Notes: generated by a model from the letters alone, not told the origin. Counted from the stretch's first letter, positions 8,421-17,905 are shown. The stretch is DNA of 56,507 bases from JBHELG01 sp046263195 (GCA_046263195.1 JBHELG010000091.1:1-56507), one strand, 5' to 3'. Program-made: numbers and translations.

Positions 8421-9350
8421 TCAGGTCGGCGGCTGCGCCGGACCCTGTCTCCACTGCCGCTGGGTCCTGCTGCCGTCGGGACTGCCATCCGAGCGCACCA
8501 CTTCGCCCGTCTCGAGCACCTGCTTGAAGCGGCGCAAGTCGTCCTTCGCCTGTTGCTCGGGATGCTCCCCGAAAATTTTTGCTACCGCGGCGCCGACCGC
8601 ACCCGCCGGCGTGACGTATTCGAGGTCGAGGGCGACTTCGGTACCCCGCCCGCCGGGTGCTGGCGAGAAGCGCACCGCACCTGAATTGGTCACATCGGCG
8701 CCCTCCAAGGAACGCCACGCGATCCGTTCGTTCGGCACCTCCTCGACGATCTCCGCATCCCACTCGACGGTCCTACCCGCAGGTGCGCGCGCGACCCAGT
8801 GCCATCGCCCATCGTCGGTCTCCCTGACCGACTGGAGGTGGAACATGAACTGGGGGAGGTTCTCGAGATCCCGCCAGTGGCGATAGACCTCATCGGGAGG
8901 ACGGTTGATCGTGATCGCCGTGCTGACCCGGGACGGCTCCTCGCCCCCAGCCTCGCTTGCGGCCGTCATCCGGGCGCTGACGATCAGATCGAGCAGCGTG
9001 ACGCCAACCACCGCAGCCGTCACCTTTCCCACCCGGGAGCGGGTGCTGGCCGGAGACTGCATGGCCCTGCTCAGCAGTAGCAGGTGGATCGCGTCGCCGG
9101 CTACCCGCGCCCACAGCCACTCAGTCGGCCTGCGACGGCTCAGGATTCCAGCTCCGACTGCGAACTCCTGCAGGCCCACGCCTCGCATGACTGCTCGGGT
9201 CCGAGGGGTCGAGTCGAGGCCGACGAGCCGGTCCATTCCTCCGGGTAGCACAACCTGGGCTGCGCCCAGCGTCACACTGAACAACCCCAGGGCCCGTGCC
9301 AGCTGTTCGCCGATCCGATGATCATGCTGCTCTTCGGGGGTCGAGACCAT
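8421..9350 (-). CDS. Membrane-associated SRPBCC (cyclase/dehydrase-like) protein
   Basis: A 309-residue two-part protein. Residues ~15-125 contain several hydrophobic helices (ALGLFSVTLGAAQVVLPGG, VGKVTAAVVGVTLLDLIV). The second half is a START/SRPBCC domain opening ITINRPPDEVYRHWRDLENL and continuing PQFMFHLQSVRETDDGRWHW, the pattern of the polyketide cyclase/dehydrase group, which binds hydrophobic ligands. Function unknown. ATG 9350 follows AGGGAGACGCAGCG. It leads an apparent operon with the downstream zinc alcohol dehydrogenase, a pairing that suggests a stress or lipid-related redox role (inference). Confidence 0.8.
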   Translation of the reverse strand: MVSTPEEQHDHRIGEQLARALGLFSVTLGAAQVVLPGGMDRLVGLDSTPRTRAVMRGVGLQEFAVGAGILSRRRPTEWLWARVAGDAIHLLLLSRAMQSPASTRSRVGKVTAAVVGVTLLDLIVSARMTAASEAGGEEPSRVSTAITINRPPDEVYRHWRDLENLPQFMFHLQSVRETDDGRWHWVARAPAGRTVEWDAEIVEEVPNERIAWRSLEGADVTNSGAVRFSPAPGGRGTEVALDLEYVTPAGAVGAAVAKIFGEHPEQQAKDDLRRFKQVLETGEVVRSDGSPDGSRTQRQWRQGPAQPPT

Positions 9351-9622
9351 CGCTGCGTCTCCCTGTGAGTTGTGGACACATGCACGGCTTCCGGGATCCG
9401 GCCCTCCCTCTGGGCTGCCGAGGTCGCGGCAACCATGGTCGTGTTCGCTCACCGTAGGGTGACCCACCTCGACGCCAAAGGACGAACGTCTGTATCAGCG
9501 CAGATGGTCATGCGTCACGAACGGTGCGATGTCATGTCCTACCGGACACGCAACCATCAGTCACGCTGATTACACTGCGTGTCAGAAAGTGGTACGCCCG
9601 TACCGGTGTGAAAGGGACTCAG

Positions 9623-9775
9623 GTGTGGCTGGTGATTCTTCTGCTTCTGCTGGCTCTGCTGCTCGGCGGCGTCGGATTGTTCGTCGAGGGGCTGAAGTGG
9701 GTGCTCATCATCGCGCTCGTCCTGTTCGTTCTGAGCGCGTTCACGGGCTTCCGACGGCGCCGCAGAGTGATGTGA
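9623..9775 (+). CDS. Small hydrophobic membrane protein
   Basis: A ~50-residue protein that is almost entirely two membrane helices (WLVILLLLLALLLGG and LKWVLIIALVLFVLSAF) ending in the basic GFRRRRRVM. This matches the small hydrophobic proteins common in actinobacteria, of unknown role. GTG 9623 follows AAGGGACTCAG; GTG 9608 is an alternative start. Divergent from the SRPBCC operon across a 272-base gap in which nothing else is recognised. Confidence 0.6.
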   Translation: MWLVILLLLLALLLGGVGLFVEGLKWVLIIALVLFVLSAFTGFRRRRRVM

Positions 9776-9809
9776 ACCTTCGCAGAGGGCTTGCGTCTGT
9801 TTGATCCAC

Positions 9810-9839
9810 TGCCGCCGGTCGCAAAGATGCGACCGGCGG
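9810..9839. terminator. Strong hairpin, possible terminator
   Basis: GCCGCCGGTCGCA-AAGA-TGCGACCGGCGGC is a perfect 13-bp stem with a 4-base loop, 34 bases after the small hydrophobic gene. It has no U-tract, so a factor-independent terminator of the I-shaped type or a structural element is possible. The rest of the 407-base gap (9776-10182) contains a shorter palindrome GGTCGCGCGCGACC just downstream (about 9846-9859) and no recognisable gene. Confidence 0.55.
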
Positions 9840-10182
9840 CCACCGCTGGTCGCGCGCGACCATAGGTCGCCCAGGCGTTGCCGCCTCACGGGGATGAAGG
9901 CCTGGTCGGGCCGGGACCCCATTTTGAAGAAGGCGGCCGGGCAGGCGGGTGTGCGCCGTCCGCCCATCGTCTGCGCTGCTCGGGTCAGAAGTTGGCCTGC
10001 TCCATCCCGGCCAGGATCGCGCTCGCACGTGGGGTCGTCGGGAGCGAGATCTCATGCCGCACCTCGACCGTGCGGAGGCTCACGCGTGACAAATGCTCGA
10101 CAAGTTCTGTCGGTCGGACAGGCAAGGGGCAGTGACGGCATGCCGTCGTGCTACCACGATGGTGCGGGACAAGGAGCCGCGG

Positions 10183-11088
10183 ATGAGTGCAGAGGTCCTC
10201 GAGTCATATGAGCGTTCCGTGGTCGACGAGGTGCAGCGGTGGGTGAACCGCGAACCCACCTGGAGTGACCAGCTTCTCGGGGGGATGTCGGATCGAAGCC
10301 GCGAGGTCCTGGACATCGTGCTGAGAACCGAGTGGGGACGGCGCACGCTGCGGATGGCGACGGAACGTGCCTTCGGAGCCTTGGAGGGTGTCGTACTGCG
10401 TGGCTTGGCCGACGAGGGGGAAGCCGCGCTGGTTCCCACGGATCCCCAGGAGCGGGAGGCGGTGCTGCGCCGCGCCGACGAGCGTGCCGGGGAACTACGC
10501 AGCCTCTACGTCGGGGCGCTGGCTGCCCAGGGGGCGCTGGTCGGGGCTGCGTCCCTCACGTGGGCACGCTCGGTCGCGGCGATCGTGGCGGACGTCGCCC
10601 TCGCGGTGCTGGTCACGCTGAGAGCTTCGGCGCACCATCTCGCCGTCTACGGCGTCGCGTCCTCCCAGCCCTCGGTGCTGCAGGCGTCGGTGGAGTTGGT
10701 TGCGGTGGCGACCGAATCGGACCCGGCCGTACGTAAGCAGCAGATCCTCGTGCTCAGCCGCGGCTTGCGGGAAAACCGGCAGGCGGGCGATCTCGACCGG
10801 GAACTACCCCGTGTCGTTATCCAGCAAACGAGCAGCCGGGCTGTGAAGGAGGCGGTGGAGCACACCGTCCGCCGGGTGATGGGCGGGCGCATGACCGGGC
10901 TGGTCCCGGTTCTGGGTGCGGCGGCCGGGGGGGCGGCCTCAGGATGGCTGGGCGCGCAGGTTTGCGACGCCGCCCGCCAGGTGGGTCGGGTGACGTTTCT
11001 GGCGCTGCACACACCGCTGCCAGTCAACGAAGTGCTCGGAATAGGTCCTGAGGTCGCCGCCACCTCGCGGACGGGCGTATTCCGCTGA
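10183..11088 (+). CDS. EcsC family protein
   Basis: A 301-residue protein of the EcsC family: a hydrophilic amphipathic N-terminal half (YERSVVDEVQRWVNREPTW), hydrophobic stretches (VAAIVADVALAVLVTLRASA), and the C-terminal glycine/alanine-rich VPVLGAAAGGAASGWLGAQV followed by VTFLALHT, where the family's conserved block lies. EcsC proteins are peripheral membrane proteins of unclear function. ATG 10183 was chosen over the upstream in-frame start because AAGGAG lies six bases before it. Confidence 0.82.
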   Translation: MSAEVLESYERSVVDEVQRWVNREPTWSDQLLGGMSDRSREVLDIVLRTEWGRRTLRMATERAFGALEGVVLRGLADEGEAALVPTDPQEREAVLRRADERAGELRSLYVGALAAQGALVGAASLTWARSVAAIVADVALAVLVTLRASAHHLAVYGVASSQPSVLQASVELVAVATESDPAVRKQQILVLSRGLRENRQAGDLDRELPRVVIQQTSSRAVKEAVEHTVRRVMGGRMTGLVPVLGAAAGGAASGWLGAQVCDAARQVGRVTFLALHTPLPVNEVLGIGPEVAATSRTGVFR

Positions 11089-11258
11089 CGCCAGCTCGCA
11101 CCTGCGATCTCCAGCTCCAACTGGCGAGTCGTCATCGCTCGGCCTGCTACGGCTGGACCCGGCCGACGTCCCGACGTCTCCAAGCGGCCAGCCACAGCAG
11201 GATGGACTGCTCCTAGCATGGACGGCCCTGCCGGCCGAAGCATAGAGAGGCGTTGCAC

Positions 11259-13091
11259 ATGGGAAACCACGAGCAGTGGCGGGAGCTCGGGCAGCAGCTC
11301 CGGGTCGATTCCGTGCGCTCGAGCGCAGCCGCGGACTCCGGTCACCCGACGTCTTCACTATCGGCAGCTGATCTCATGGCGGTGCTGGTGAGTAAGTACC
11401 TTCGCTATGACTTCGCCGACCCCGACAACCCCAACAACGATCGCCTGCTCTTCTCCAAAGGCCACGCCTCTCCCCTCCTGTATGCCATCTACAAGGCGGC
11501 CGGTGTCATCTCCGACGAAGACCTGCTCACCTATCGGACGGCCGGCAGTCCCCTCGAGGGGCATCCCACGCCTGCCCTGCCGTGGGTGGACGTCGCGACC
11601 GGCTCCCTGGGCCAGGGGCTGCCGATAGGCGTTGGACTGGCACTGGCTGGGAAACGGCTCGACCGCCTGCCCTATCGCATATGGGTGCTGTGCGGGGACA
11701 GTGAGATGACCGAGGGCTCCATATGGGAGGCGTTCGAACACGCCTCCTTCTCCGAGCTCGACAACCTGACCGCAATCATCGATGTGAACCGACTCGGGCA
11801 GCGCGGCGAGACGATGTACGGCTGGGACCTCGACCCCTACATCACGCGAGCCGAGGCCTTCGGATGGAACGCGATCGCGATCGACGGCCATGACTTCGAT
11901 GCCATCGACCAGGCGTTCGACGAGGCGATCGAAACGCAGGGCCGGCCGACCGTCATCGTCGCCCGCACCGTGAAAGGCAAGGGCGTCAGTTCTGTGGAGG
12001 ATCAGGAAGGGGCGCATGGCAAAGCGATTCCCGAACCGGAAGAGGCGATAGAAGAGCTGGGGGGACCTCGCGACGTCCGTGTGGAGGTGGCCAAGCCGAG
12101 CAACGGGCAGCCGCACACCTTCGAGATCGGCTCTCTGGAGCTCCCCCGATACGAGGTGGGCGACGAGGTGGCCACCCGAAACGCCTTCGGTGACGCGCTC
12201 ACGGCACTCGGCAACGGTCGAGGCGACGTGGTCTCGCTCGATGCGGAAATCAGCGACTCGACCAGGGCCGAGTTTTTCAAGGAGGCACATCCTGAGCGGT
12301 TCTTCGAGATGTACATCGCCGAACAGCAGATGGTGGCCGCAGCCGTCGGTTTCCAGGTCCGAGGTTGGGTGCCGTTTGCCTCGACCTTCGCCGCCTTCCA
12401 CACGCGGGCCTACGACTTCGTCCGCATGGCCGCGATAAGCCGCGCCAACCTCAAGCTGTGTGGCTCCCACGCCGGGGTTTCGATCGGTAAGGACGGACCG
12501 TCTCAGATGGGCTTGGAGGATCTCGCCGCGTTTCGGGCCGTACACGGAAGCGTCGTTCTGTACCCCTGCGATGCCAACCAGACGGCCCAGCTCGTGTCGC
12601 AGATGGCCGACCATCACGGCATCAGCTATCTGCGCATGACGCGGCCGGAGACACCGGTGATCTACGAGCCCGATGAGCGCTTCGAGATAGGAGGCAGCCG
12701 TGTCGTGCGCTCCTCCGATGACGACCAGGTGGCGATCATCGGGGCAGGCGTGACGGTGCACGAAGCGATCAGAGCCGCGCAGAATCTCGAGGAAGAGGGG
12801 ATTGCGGCCCGAGTCATCGACCTCTATTCGGTCAAACCTGTCGATGCGGACACGCTGCATGCTGCGGCCGAGGCGACCAGCGGCCGGCTCATTACCGTCG
12901 AGGATCATTGGGCGGAAGGCGGCCTCGGTGATGCGGTGCTCGAGGTCTTCGGCGACAGCGACCTACGGCTGCGGATCGTGAAGCTTGCGGTTCGGGACAT
13001 GCCGGGGTCGGGCGCACCGGAGGCTCTGCTGGATGCCGCTGGTATCGACGCCGCCCACATCGCTGAGGCCGCTCGAAGACTGGTGTCCTGA
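11259..13091 (+). CDS. tkt: Transketolase, single-chain animal/archaeal-like type
   Basis: A 610-residue thiamine-diphosphate enzyme transferring two-carbon ketol units in the pentose phosphate pathway. Seen: HPTSSLSAADLMAVL and LFSKGHASPLLYAIY in the N-domain, GDSEMTEGSIWEAFEHASF for the ThDP/Mg2+ site, the catalytic-Glu region EMYIAEQQMVAAAVGF in the Pyr domain, and a C-terminal transketolase domain (VEDHWAEGGLGDAV). The length (about 610, shorter than the ~660-residue E. coli type) and the wording of the motifs fit the mammalian-like class. ATG 11259 follows AGAGAGG. A terminator overlaps the stop codon. Confidence 0.93.
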   Translation: MGNHEQWRELGQQLRVDSVRSSAAADSGHPTSSLSAADLMAVLVSKYLRYDFADPDNPNNDRLLFSKGHASPLLYAIYKAAGVISDEDLLTYRTAGSPLEGHPTPALPWVDVATGSLGQGLPIGVGLALAGKRLDRLPYRIWVLCGDSEMTEGSIWEAFEHASFSELDNLTAIIDVNRLGQRGETMYGWDLDPYITRAEAFGWNAIAIDGHDFDAIDQAFDEAIETQGRPTVIVARTVKGKGVSSVEDQEGAHGKAIPEPEEAIEELGGPRDVRVEVAKPSNGQPHTFEIGSLELPRYEVGDEVATRNAFGDALTALGNGRGDVVSLDAEISDSTRAEFFKEAHPERFFEMYIAEQQMVAAAVGFQVRGWVPFASTFAAFHTRAYDFVRMAAISRANLKLCGSHAGVSIGKDGPSQMGLEDLAAFRAVHGSVVLYPCDANQTAQLVSQMADHHGISYLRMTRPETPVIYEPDERFEIGGSRVVRSSDDDQVAIIGAGVTVHEAIRAAQNLEEEGIAARVIDLYSVKPVDADTLHAAAEATSGRLITVEDHWAEGGLGDAVLEVFGDSDLRLRIVKLAVRDMPGSGAPEALLDAAGIDAAHIAEAARRLVS

Positions 13092-13119
13092 GCGGAGCCT
13101 CAGAGGCGGCTCTTTTCTT
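13090..13119 (+). terminator. Intrinsic terminator after transketolase
   Basis: Starting within the stop codon: outer stem GAGC/GCTC, internal loop, inner stem GCCT/AGGC with loop CAG, then TTTTCTTC. A hairpin followed by a T-rich tract immediately after the gene. Confidence 0.65.
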
Positions 13120-13174
13120 CCTGCGCCACGGGCACTGCGACGAGCGCAGGCGTGCCGATCTGGGAGTCCCCCGA

Positions 13175-13357
13175 TCATTCCTTCGGCATGAGGATCCACA
13201 AGACGATGTAGGCGAGCTCACCGGCGCCGAACAGACCGAACAGCACGAACAGGAGGCGAACCGTCGTCCGGCTCCAACCGAAATGATCGGCGATACCCGC
13301 ACAGACGCCCGCGATCACCCCCCCACGTCGTGGTCTCGTCAGTCTCAGAGCCGCCAT
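13175..13357 (-). CDS. PspC-domain membrane protein
   Basis: A 60-residue protein matching the PspC domain almost completely: LTRPRRGGVIAGVCAGIADH, then FGWSRTTVRLLFVLF, a membrane helix, and the closing AYIVLWILMPKE. PspC domains act in envelope-stress signalling (phage-shock systems), but stand-alone short versions are common in actinobacteria. ATG 13357 follows GGGAGGGAAGCG. Upstream in-frame sequence is not conserved. Confidence 0.88.
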   Translation of the reverse strand: MAALRLTRPRRGGVIAGVCAGIADHFGWSRTTVRLLFVLFGLFGAGELAYIVLWILMPKE

Positions 13358-13559
13358 CGCTTCCCTCCCGGCAGACCGCCGCAGCACCCGGAGCGCAACG
13401 GATCGTCTCACCCTACAAGGGCCCTCTCCAGTGCTGGCCAAGCCCATTGGCTGGGGCGCCACGCCCCCACAGAAGGAGCGCTGGCGCCGCGGAGACGATC
13501 GAGCAGCCCTTGTCGGCCTGATCACCCTTGGCCAGTGCCCCGACGATCGGCTGCCCTGC

Positions 13560-13994
13560 TCAGGAGCGGGAAGGCTCGGAGGTCGGCGCTTCGTGATGGT
13601 GATGGAAGTGACGCGTGACCGTTCTTGTCGGGGCCGGCACTGTCCGGTACTCGGTCACGGTCCTCGTCGGGCCCGGCACGGGGCGCTCTACGACTCGGAT
13701 GACCTCCTTGGGGGGGACAACCTCGGCCTCAGTCGCCTGTGGAGACGGTGGCGGCACTGGCGGACCCTCGACATACTCGGTCTCGCGTTCGGTCCAGCTC
13801 GAGATGATCGTGACCTGCTCGGTAGGACCGGGCACCGGATAGCCGACCTCAGCCGGCCCACGGAAGGTCACCGACAAGCCCCACAGCATCCCAGCGGTCA
13901 CAAAGGCGAGTCCGACCAGGCCGACGACGATCCATATGCCCCACCACTGCTGCCCCGGCCAAGAGATGGTCTCCTGCCCGTCGCTGAGGTTCAT
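13560..13994 (-). CDS. Hypothetical single-pass membrane protein, proline/threonine-rich
   Basis: 144 residues: a short N-terminus, one membrane helix (WWGIWIVVGLVGLAFVTAGM), then a hydrophilic region rich in P, T, V and E with repeated PGPT/TRTVTEY-like units (VERPVPGPTRTVTEYRTVP then APTRTVTRHF) and a His run HHHH. No family recognised. The repeated TRTVT units and the topology support a real surface or periplasmic-facing protein. ATG 13994 has only a weak upstream GAAAG. Confidence 0.5.
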   Translation of the reverse strand: MNLSDGQETISWPGQQWWGIWIVVGLVGLAFVTAGMLWGLSVTFRGPAEVGYPVPGPTEQVTIISSWTERETEYVEGPPVPPPSPQATEAEVVPPKEVIRVVERPVPGPTRTVTEYRTVPAPTRTVTRHFHHHHEAPTSEPSRS

Positions 13995-14232
13995 GGAGCT
14001 TTCGTCCTAGGTCCACCCTCCATGCTGGTTTTCGTCTTGGTGGGCGAGGTTCTTGAGGCTGACTCCCGCCAGATTCATTTCGAGGAAGGGGATTCAATCG
14101 GGTGGCGCAGGCCTCAGCGAAACGAGGTCGCGGTGAGCTAGGGGAGCCCCGCCGTTTTCACGGGCATGAACAGCGTGCCGAGGTGGGGGCCGTCGTTGGA
14201 CGTATGGCCTTCTGACCCGCGACCCCATAAGC

Positions 14233-14258
14233 ACAAAGACCGCCCTGAGGGCGGCCTT
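14233..14258 (-). terminator. Intrinsic terminator of the initiator tRNA
   Basis: On the minus strand AAGGCCGCCC-TCA-GGGCGGTCTT gives a 10-bp stem with one G-U pair and a 3-base loop, running into TTTGTG. It lies 26 bases after the tRNA 3' end. Confidence 0.75.
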
Positions 14259-14283
14259 GCAAGCTTCTGATCTGGTTTCGTAG

Positions 14284-14358
14284 TAGCGGGGGCGGGATTT
14301 GAACCCGCGACCTCCGGGTTATGAGCCCGGCGAGCTGACCGACCTGCTCCACCCCGCG
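14284..14358 (-). tRNA. tRNA-fMet (initiator, anticodon CAT)
   Basis: The 75-base cloverleaf starts CGCGGGG and ends CCCCGCTA. The anticodon arm is CCGGG-CTCATAA-CCCGG, giving CAT with the three consecutive G-C pairs that mark initiators. The T-arm is GCGGG-TTCAAAT-CCCGC. Position 1 is C facing U72, i.e. unpaired, the other initiator hallmark in its actinobacterial form. No CCA is encoded (the next bases are CTA). The D-arm is GAGC...GCTC. A terminator follows. Confidence 0.95.
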
Positions 14359-14510
14359 GTGACGCGGGGCACGGTACCGAGACGGTACCTCTCTCGCAAC
14401 AAAGCCCTTTCGAGCTGGAGCACGACGCGGCCATGACTGGTCACAGGTCGGACCGGGACGACGAGGCGCCGTGGTGCGACACAAGAAAGAGACGCTCGGG
14501 TGGTTACCGC

Positions 14511-15005
14511 TCACACCCGCCCCGCCGCGATGGCGTCGACCAGCCCACGTGCGCTCGCACGAGACAGCTCGACCACATGCTCGAACCCCCGCCTGCCACC
14601 GTGATAGGGGTCGGGAACCTCCGCCCCCTCCGGGGCGCCAGCTTCGAATGACCGGAACAGACGCACCTTGCGCTCCGCCGCCTGGGATGGGGCCAGGGCC
14701 TGCAGTCTGCGCAGGTTGGCGCCGTCCATGGCGAGGATCAGGTCGTAGCGGTCGAAGTCCTCCTCGACCACCTGCCGGGCTCTCCCTTCGAGTTCCAGGC
14801 CGACAGCACGGGCAGCGGCCACCATACGGGGATCAGGTGAACGACCCAGATTCCAGTCACCCGTGCCCGCTGAGTCCACCTCGACTTCGACTCCGGCTGC
14901 GGCGGCGGCCTCGCGCACCGCTGCCTCCGCAGTCGGCGATCGGCAGATGTTGCCCAGACACACGAGCAGGACACGCACGACCGGCACGGTAGCGGAGCTC
15001 TCCAC
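14511..15005 (-). CDS. Low-molecular-weight protein tyrosine phosphatase
   Basis: A 164-residue cytoplasmic phosphatase. The P-loop CLGNICRS (C-x5-R-S, residues ~16-23) lies right after the first beta-strand, and the general-acid Asp is in VPDPYHGG near residue 130. It removes phosphate from phosphotyrosine (or protein phosphoarginine in relatives). The start is GTG 15005, with GTG codons nearer the P-loop as alternatives. The downstream tRNA is co-directional, 150 bases away. Confidence 0.92.
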   Translation of the reverse strand: MESSATVPVVRVLLVCLGNICRSPTAEAAVREAAAAAGVEVEVDSAGTGDWNLGRSPDPRMVAAARAVGLELEGRARQVVEEDFDRYDLILAMDGANLRRLQALAPSQAAERKVRLFRSFEAGAPEGAEVPDPYHGGRRGFEHVVELSRASARGLVDAIAAGRV

Positions 15006-15040
15006 CCCACGCAGGGACGGGCTGCTCTCACCACGGGCTG

Positions 15041-17905
15041 TCAGCCGAAGCCCGCCGCCTCCGGAGAGGGTGAACGTCCCGGCGTGCTGGACGCGCCGGA
15101 TCCAGGGGGCGGAGGGGTGACCCCGCGGGTCTGAGCGGCGCGCTGGAGCAGGACGCGCGCCTCCTCGATATTGCGCTGATAGCCGGCGAGATCCCCCTCC
15201 CGCAGGGCGGCTTCGGCTGCGCTGAACCGGTCGAGCGCTTGGCTGATGAGCTGATCCACAGACACGTCTGGCGAGGGCGGATCCCCACCCACATCTCCCG
15301 GCGGGGGTTGGGCTCCTGGTGCCCGTGGCCGGGGTGGAGGTGCCATACCCAGCAGCCTCGCAAGAACAGCGTCGAAGTTCTCGTCCATTACGACGCGGTC
15401 ACCGAGTATGCCGACCACCTGACCGAGCTCGGGGATTCGGGCTTGGGGGTTTTCCAGGAACAGGGGCTCGAGGTACAGGATCGAGTCCTCGACCGGGATG
15501 ATGATGAGATTGCCGCGGATGACTCTCGAGCCGCGCTGGTCCCGCAGGGTGATGTACTCGGATACGACCGGATCTTGCTCGATCGTCGCCTGAGCCTGGG
15601 CAGGTCCCAGGATGGCTTGGTCGCTCGGGAACTGCACGGTGTAGAGCTGACCGTAGTTGGCTGGGTCGGAGCGCGCGGCAAGCCAGGCGATCATGTTCGG
15701 CTTGCTGCGCGCCAAGTACGGCTGTATGAGAACAAACTCCTCGCTCGGCTGCCCTGGCAGGCGCATGAGCAGGTAATAGGGCTGCATCGGGCGATCCTGT
15801 GCCGCCGGGTTGTTGGCTTTGAAGGCGGCGTCGGGCGGGATGTCCCAGGCGTCAGCCTTGCTGTAGAAGGCAGGGGCATCGGGGATGTGGTAGGTCGTGA
15901 AGACATCAGCCTGGAGGGTGAACAGGTCTTCGGGATAGCGGAAGTGATCGACGAGTCCGGGCGGTGCCTCATCGACTGAGGCGAAGGGCTCCGGGAAGGC
16001 TCCCTGCCAGGCTTGCACGATCGGGTCGGTCGGATCGACGACGTAGAGCGTCACCGAACCGTCGTACGCGTCGACCACGGCCTTGACGCTGTTGCGGACG
16101 TAGTTGACGACCCCTTCGTTCGCGGGGAACTCCCGCCGTTCCGAATACGGGTAATAGGCGGATGTCGTGTAAGCGTCGACCACCCACGAGATGCGCCCGT
16201 CAAGCACCACCGGGTAGGGGTCGTTGTCGAGCACGAGAAACGGTGCGATCTGCCGCACGCGGTCGCGCACGCTGCGGTGGAGCAGGATGGCCGAGTCTCC
16301 GTCGATGAACTCCGATAGAACGAGGTTGGGGTCCCCGTAGCGCAGGGCGAAGGCCAATCGTCGCCCGACCCCTCCGATCGGCACTCCACCTTCGGATGCG
16401 TACTCCGTCATCTGCGGCGTCCCGGTTTCGCTGTCCTCGAAGTCGAGTTCCAGCTCGCTGGTTCGCACGAGTGAGTAGTCTTCGTGAACCTCGCCGTAGT
16501 ACACGGCCGGCTGAGTGGGCACGAGGCTCTCGGCGTCGCCCCGAGGCGGGATGTCGCGAACGAGAAACACCGGCTGACCCTCGGGGCTCGACGTGTTCAC
16601 GAGCGAGGAGACCACCCCGTAGCCATGGGTGTAGGTCACGTGCAGGTTCTGCCAAGTGCGGGCCCGCTCGAGCCCCTCGGTGTTGAGCTCGCGCGCCGCG
16701 ATCATGACCTGCCGTAGCTCGCCGTCGACCATATAGCGATCGACGTCCACATCCTCGAAGTCGTAGTAGAGACGGATGGCCTGAAGCTGCTTGTACGTCG
16801 TCTCCAGAACGTCGGGATCCCACAGACGCACGTTCCTGAAGGTGCCAGCGTTCTCCTGCGCGTCCGGAGGAGCGAGGTCGTTCTGAACGCTGAAGCGGGT
16901 CCCCTCGACCGAATCCAGGCCGTAGGCCGACCGCGTCGCAACAAGGTTGCGTTCGATGAACGCCTGCTCACGGGGCAACTCCTGGGGAGCCACCCGGAGT
17001 CGCTGGATGACCTCCGGGTAGACCCCCTGCAGGATGATGCTGAAGAACACGAGCAGCGCGATCGCTACACCGGGTAGGAGCCAGCCCCGGCGGCGAATGT
17101 TGACGAGCACGAGCAGAATGGCCACGGCCGTGACCACGAGTAGGAGGTTGAGGGCCGGCAGTTCGGCGTGAATGTCGGTGTAGGACGCGCCCGTCACCTG
17201 TCCCCGCGGCGAGAAGTTCAGCTCGAAACGATCAAGCCAGTAGCCCCATCCCTGGGCTGCGAGAACGAGAGCGAGCAGAACCGACAGGTGGGCCCTCGCC
17301 TGGGGGGTGACCCGCTCACGCGGGGCCTCAGGCCGGATCGAACCGAGCAGGTAGTGGGCGGCCGCGGTGACGAGCAGCGTGAGGACGAGTGACGCGAACA
17401 GCCAGCCCTGAACAAAACCGAGCCAAGGGAGGTCGAAGACGTAGAAACCGACGTCCCGCTGGAACTGGGGGTCTGGCACGCCGAACGTGCCACCATGACG
17501 CCACAAGAGATACGAGTCCCACTGGGTCGCCACGGCCCCGCCGGCGCTGAACGCAAAGAGCAGCGCCACGCCGAGAATGAGCCAGGACACGTAGGGCTCG
17601 GCGAGTTGCCGGTAGCGCTCGATGACCGCTTCCCGAGGGGAGGCCGGCAGGACGATGGGTCTCAGACGCCGCGCGACGACGAGGTTCGCGCCGACGAGCG
17701 CGGCGAGCGCCAGCCCGAAGAGGATGCCCAGCCCGACCTGGCTGAACAAGATCTCCATGTAGATGGGCCGGTAGCCGACGGACTCGAACCACCACAGCTC
17801 GGTGAGGAAGACGGCGATGCGGGTCGCCGACAAGAACAGCGTCAGCGCGATGATCGCGATGACAAGTCCCAGTCGGCGACGCAGGACCTCGCCGACTGGT
17901 CTCAA
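15041..17905 (-). CDS. UPF0182 family large membrane protein
   Basis: 954 residues. Seven membrane helices lie in the first ~300 residues (from LGLVIAIIALTLFLSATRIA to PGVAIALLVFFSIILQ), followed by a ~550-residue extracytoplasmic region with conserved UPF0182 segments (QAFIERNLVATRSAYGLDSV; NLHVTYTHGYGVV; LVLDNDPYPVVLDGRISWVV; TYHIPDAPAFYSKADAWDIP) and a disordered Pro/Gly tail with one helical segment. Function unknown; the family is conserved in actinobacteria. The start is TTG 17905 with GGAGGGG four bases upstream. That start region is part of a 53-base tandem repeat, so translation initiation sits inside a repeat element. Confidence 0.92.
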   Translation of the reverse strand: MRPVGEVLRRRLGLVIAIIALTLFLSATRIAVFLTELWWFESVGYRPIYMEILFSQVGLGILFGLALAALVGANLVVARRLRPIVLPASPREAVIERYRQLAEPYVSWLILGVALLFAFSAGGAVATQWDSYLLWRHGGTFGVPDPQFQRDVGFYVFDLPWLGFVQGWLFASLVLTLLVTAAAHYLLGSIRPEAPRERVTPQARAHLSVLLALVLAAQGWGYWLDRFELNFSPRGQVTGASYTDIHAELPALNLLLVVTAVAILLVLVNIRRRGWLLPGVAIALLVFFSIILQGVYPEVIQRLRVAPQELPREQAFIERNLVATRSAYGLDSVEGTRFSVQNDLAPPDAQENAGTFRNVRLWDPDVLETTYKQLQAIRLYYDFEDVDVDRYMVDGELRQVMIAARELNTEGLERARTWQNLHVTYTHGYGVVSSLVNTSSPEGQPVFLVRDIPPRGDAESLVPTQPAVYYGEVHEDYSLVRTSELELDFEDSETGTPQMTEYASEGGVPIGGVGRRLAFALRYGDPNLVLSEFIDGDSAILLHRSVRDRVRQIAPFLVLDNDPYPVVLDGRISWVVDAYTTSAYYPYSERREFPANEGVVNYVRNSVKAVVDAYDGSVTLYVVDPTDPIVQAWQGAFPEPFASVDEAPPGLVDHFRYPEDLFTLQADVFTTYHIPDAPAFYSKADAWDIPPDAAFKANNPAAQDRPMQPYYLLMRLPGQPSEEFVLIQPYLARSKPNMIAWLAARSDPANYGQLYTVQFPSDQAILGPAQAQATIEQDPVVSEYITLRDQRGSRVIRGNLIIIPVEDSILYLEPLFLENPQARIPELGQVVGILGDRVVMDENFDAVLARLLGMAPPPRPRAPGAQPPPGDVGGDPPSPDVSVDQLISQALDRFSAAEAALREGDLAGYQRNIEEARVLLQRAAQTRGVTPPPPGSGASSTPGRSPSPEAAGFG

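Noticed and set aside
11358..12908. 516-residue ORF antisense to transketolase
   Set aside because: Mirror frame of a well-identified gene in GC-rich DNA; no domain, no ribosome-binding site.
14138..14434. 98-residue minus-strand ORF containing NPEVAGSNPAPATT
   Set aside because: This is the familiar spurious translation of a tRNA (here tRNA-fMet, 14284-14358), not a protein.
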